From Treponema sp. (GTDB lineage Bacteria > Spirochaetota > Spirochaetia > Treponematales > Breznakiellaceae), in NCBI GenBank assembly GCA_031259345.1, contig JAIRLQ010000032.1:1-6809 (forward strand): a stretch of 6,809 nt of DNA, read 5' to 3'. Each line of letters starts with the position of its first letter. Position 1 is the first letter of the stretch. Shown here in pieces: positions 4,182 through 6,809 of the stretch. Position numbers and translations under genes: made by a program. The notes under the pieces are model-generated. The model was not told the origin of the DNA. It did not search any database and worked only from the letters and a program-made list of their open reading frames with translations.

Positions 4182-5522
4182 TTACCCATTATGCGCAAAT
4201 GCCGATACAGGATCATCTGCAACCCGGCCCCATTCGTTTCCGGGCATTATCTCGTTCCTGCCCAGGAAAACAATGCCATGGCTCTTCAGTTTTTCCGCAA
4301 AGCCGGAAACAATTCTAAACCGGGGCTCTTCCGGCAGGAAAGACAAAAGATCCCGGGCCAGGATAAAATCCAGATCCGGCAATGGGTTATCGTTCAGGAC
4401 ATCGTGGTACTCAAAGACAATGGAATCTTTAAGTTCCTGACTGAATGAATAACCCGCTCTGCCTTTAACCAGGAAAGGCTGGCAATATTCCGGCACTTCA
4501 GACAGCTCAAAAATCATGTTCGGAGCCTGACTGATTGCCATAATATCGCTGTCGTTAGCCCATATCTTAATATGCGCCCCCGAATACCGGGATTTTAGTA
4601 TACACGCAAAGGAAAAAGATTCATAGCCCTTTCCGCAGCCTATATTCCAAACCTGTATGTTATTGGAATTTACCGCCGGCAGGAAGCTCTTTACCATGGC
4701 GGCGTAATCGTCACTCCAGAACCTGCCCGAATCGGGGGAATAGAAGCTGGAAAGATACTCATCGGCCTCGTTCTCGTTTTTAAGCTGAAGCTCGTCCCCG
4801 GTTCTTGTCGCGCTCCAGTCGGCAAAGCGCCTGCGGATCCATTCGTCGTTAATGTCCCCCGGGTAGAACTTTTTAAGCGTTGGAAGGTTTTCTTTAATAA
4901 AACCGATTGCCGAATCTGTTAAAGCCGCCGCCTGAGCCGCCGTTGCGATCTTGTCCTGGGTTATCCCGCCCGGGGCCCCTCCAAAAGCGCCGCCTGCGGC
5001 ATCTCTCTGCTGGACCTTTTCTTCTTCCTTTTTAAGCGAGAAGATACGGACTACGTCAAGAATGATGTAGAGGGCGCCTTGTTTTTCTACAACCCCGGAA
5101 ATATATTTGATATTGATATCGCCAAAAATCGGATGCGGGGGCTGAATGTTCTCGGTATTTATTCCTACCACTTTGTCTATCTTGTCCACAATGGTGCCAT
5201 AGACCCGATCCTCGATCCGGAGAATGAGCATGTTTTCAAGGCCGTCTGCCTTTTTGTCCACCGGCAGGTGGAAAAAAGATCGGAGATCGATAATGGGAAT
5301 AATGTCGCCCCGGAGGTTGTAGACCCCCCGCACAAAAGCGGCGGCGTTGGGCACATAGGTAAACTTGTCGGCCTTGGCGATTTCCTTGACATTCATTATG
5401 TCAACGCCGTAATCCTTTCCGGCCAGGGAAAAGGTAACCATCTTATAATCAACCGTGTTTGCCCTTTCTTTTTCCGCCTGAAGTTCCGCATTTACCTGCG
5501 CTAAATCTTTTATCATAGCCAT
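4182..5522 (-). CDS. cheW: CheW scaffold fused to a CheR-like methyltransferase domain
   Basis: The 446-residue protein is about three times a normal CheW. After a charged N-terminal helix (1-24), residues 25-165 form the CheW/SH3-like domain that bridges CheA and chemoreceptors, with the typical FVRGVYNLRGDIIPIIDLR segment (63-81). A Gly/Ala-rich linker (about 174-188) follows. Residues about 200-446 have the layout of CheR: a helical part, a Rossmann motif WNIGCGKGYESFSFA (292-306), an acidic WANDSD strand end (321-326), and LDFILARDLLSFL plus GIVFLGRNEIM near the end. Key CheR residues differ: the NLTAFFRE segment reads PDSGRFWS, and the CRNVLIYF segment reads ARDLLSFL. Methyl transfer is therefore doubtful and a structural role in the receptor array is more likely. 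Such CheW-CheR-like fusions are described in spirochaetes. The start ATG has AAGGAA 5 nt upstream, overlapping the cheA stop. Confidence 0.93.
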   Translation of the reverse strand: MAMIKDLAQVNAELQAEKERANTVDYKMVTFSLAGKDYGVDIMNVKEIAKADKFTYVPNAAAFVRGVYNLRGDIIPIIDLRSFFHLPVDKKADGLENMLILRIEDRVYGTIVDKIDKVVGINTENIQPPHPIFGDINIKYISGVVEKQGALYIILDVVRIFSLKKEEEKVQQRDAAGGAFGGAPGGITQDKIATAAQAAALTDSAIGFIKENLPTLKKFYPGDINDEWIRRRFADWSATRTGDELQLKNENEADEYLSSFYSPDSGRFWSDDYAAMVKSFLPAVNSNNIQVWNIGCGKGYESFSFACILKSRYSGAHIKIWANDSDIMAISQAPNMIFELSEVPEYCQPFLVKGRAGYSFSQELKDSIVFEYHDVLNDNPLPDLDFILARDLLSFLPEEPRFRIVSGFAEKLKSHGIVFLGRNEIMPGNEWGRVADDPVSAFAHNG

Positions 5523-5531
5523 AATATTTCC

Positions 5532-6809
5532 TTATTTAACTGAAGCTTCCCGCAGACGGCGGTTTTCCAGTTCTTTTTTAAGCCCCAGATCCAAAAGCTG
5601 CCCCACGTCAATGATAAGGGATACCGAACCATCTCCCAGGATTGATGCGCCGGCGATACCCGGCGAATTGGTAAACTGATCCCGCAGCGGTTTAATAACC
5701 ACGTCTTCCTCACCAATCAGGCTGTCCACCATAAAGCCCATTTTTTTGTCCGCCGAACCTACAATAACGATGAAGTAATATTCCTGCTGTTCATCACTGT
5801 GAATGCCGAAAAGCCTTCCAAGACGGAGCAGGGAAATGACATCGTTGCGTATATTAAAGACTTCGTTATTGTCGATCTTGCGTATATCCTCGGGTTTGAC
5901 GCGCAGGCTTTCGATAACGCTTGTAATGGGGATGGAATAGATTTCCGGACCAACCCGCACCAAAAGCCCCTGGATAATAGCCAGGGTAAGGGGCAGTTTA
6001 ATGGTAAAGGTAGTGCCTTTGCCGTGCTCCGAATGAACCGTTACGGAACCGTTAAGTTTTTCTATGGAACGGCGCACTACATCAAGGCCGACCCCCCGGC
6101 CCGAAATATTGGTAATGGTTTTGGAAGTTGAAAAACCGGGTTCAAAAATCAGGTTATAGGCTTCCGCGTCAGGAAGGATCTTGTTGGGGCTGATAATGCC
6201 CCTTTCAACCGCCTTTGCTTTAACCGCTTCCACATCAATACCGCCGCCGTCATCGCTGATTTCGATGATGATCATGTTGCCTTCGTTGGAAGCTTTTAGA
6301 AGCACCATGCCTTCCTCGGGCTTGCCCATGGCTTTGCGCTCTTCTGCGGATTCAATGCCATGGTCGACCGAGTTCCGCACCGAGTGCATAATCGGATCCA
6401 GGAGGTCTTCGACCACCGATTTGTCCAGTTCCGTTTCTTCACCTTCGATAACCAGATTGATCTTTTTGTCGAGGGATTTTGAAAGATCCCTCACGAGGCG
6501 CGGGAAGCGGCTGAAGATCTGGCTGATGGGTACCATGCGGATACGCATGACCCCTTCCTGGAGCTCGCCTGTGATACGCCCCAGATTTTGGGCAGTGGCG
6601 CGGTACTTGCCCATGGTATTTTTCATGGATGTTTCAAAGCCGTCAAAAAGGGTAAAGAGCCCGGTGTATTTTTCGCTGATTTCCTTGCGCACATCTTTTA
6701 TGGATTTACCGTTCTGGATACTCTCCAGGTAATCCGGCAGGCTGTCGAAAAGGTCTTTGATTTTGTCGCGGAATTCGGCTTCCAGGCCGTGAAGTTCGTT
6801 TCCCAATTC
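5532..6809 (-). CDS. cheA: CheA chemotaxis histidine kinase, C-terminal part (runs off right edge)
   Basis: The frame is open to the window edge, so only the last 425 codons or so are seen; the P1 phosphotransfer and P2 domains lie outside. Visible residues are numbered from GNELHG at the edge. About 1-105 are the P3 dimerisation helices ending in GELQEGVMRIRMVPISQIF. About 106-272 are the P4 ATP-binding domain, with N box HSVRNSVDHGIE (141-152), G1 DDGGGID, F box IFEPGFST (220-227) and G2 GRGVGLDVVRRS (236-247). About 275-415 are the CheW-like P5 domain. All catalytic boxes are intact, so this should be an active kinase that phosphorylates CheY in response to receptors. P3 looks longer than in enteric CheA. 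The stop lies 9 nt before cheW, an operon arrangement. Codon use and GC content look like those of cheW and cheX. Confidence 0.96.
   Translation of the reverse strand, partial: ELGNELHGLEAEFRDKIKDLFDSLPDYLESIQNGKSIKDVRKEISEKYTGLFTLFDGFETSMKNTMGKYRATAQNLGRITGELQEGVMRIRMVPISQIFSRFPRLVRDLSKSLDKKINLVIEGEETELDKSVVEDLLDPIMHSVRNSVDHGIESAEERKAMGKPEEGMVLLKASNEGNMIIIEISDDGGGIDVEAVKAKAVERGIISPNKILPDAEAYNLIFEPGFSTSKTITNISGRGVGLDVVRRSIEKLNGSVTVHSEHGKGTTFTIKLPLTLAIIQGLLVRVGPEIYSIPITSVIESLRVKPEDIRKIDNNEVFNIRNDVISLLRLGRLFGIHSDEQQEYYFIVIVGSADKKMGFMVDSLIGEEDVVIKPLRDQFTNSPGIAGASILGDGSVSLIIDVGQLLDLGLKKELENRRLREASVK

Noticed and set aside
6181..6732. Plus-strand frame of 183 codons
   Set aside because: Antisense to the P3/P4 part of CheA, whose boxes are all intact; the long opening follows from GC-biased codon use.

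Overview
The window most resembles a spirochaete, probably a Treponema-like anaerobe. The main evidence is the minus-strand run cheA, cheW, cheX, in which CheW carries an extra C-terminal CheR-like methyltransferase domain. That fusion is a spirochaete chemotaxis trait. The species cannot be fixed from sequence alone.

Right part (about 3665-6809, all minus strand) is a chemotaxis operon. It holds the C-terminal 425 codons or so of the CheA histidine kinase, which runs off the right edge. A 446-residue CheW/CheR-like scaffold and the CheY-P phosphatase CheX follow. The spacing is tight (9 and 31 nt) and the ribosome binding sites are clear. In Treponema the next gene is normally cheY. Here cheX is followed by a palindromic repeat, a second hairpin, a tRNA-Val(GAC) gene and a good intrinsic terminator at 3367-3396.

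Left part (178-3212) is a compact redox/metal-looking cluster. A Crp/Fnr-type regulator on the plus strand faces a minus-strand series: an iron-sulfur ferredoxin-like protein, a 75-residue cysteine-rich protein overlapping it by ATGA, a small His/Cys-rich membrane protein, and a ZnuA/TroA-type metal-binding lipoprotein-like or periplasmic protein. A 14-bp palindrome (GTTGTA-TT-TACAAC) lies in the divergent promoter region and is the best candidate operator. No ABC permease or ATPase is visible. A plausible reading is a redox- or NO-sensing regulator controlling Fe-S and metal-handling functions, but the roles of the two small proteins are unknown.

A related pair of non-coding elements occurs in direct orientation at both ends of this left part: a GTTTC/GAAAC hairpin followed by a GCTGTCC...GGACAGC palindrome (32-138 and 3505-3660). 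The metal/redox cluster and the tRNA gene sit between them. This raises the possibility that the cluster interrupts the usual cheX-cheY junction.
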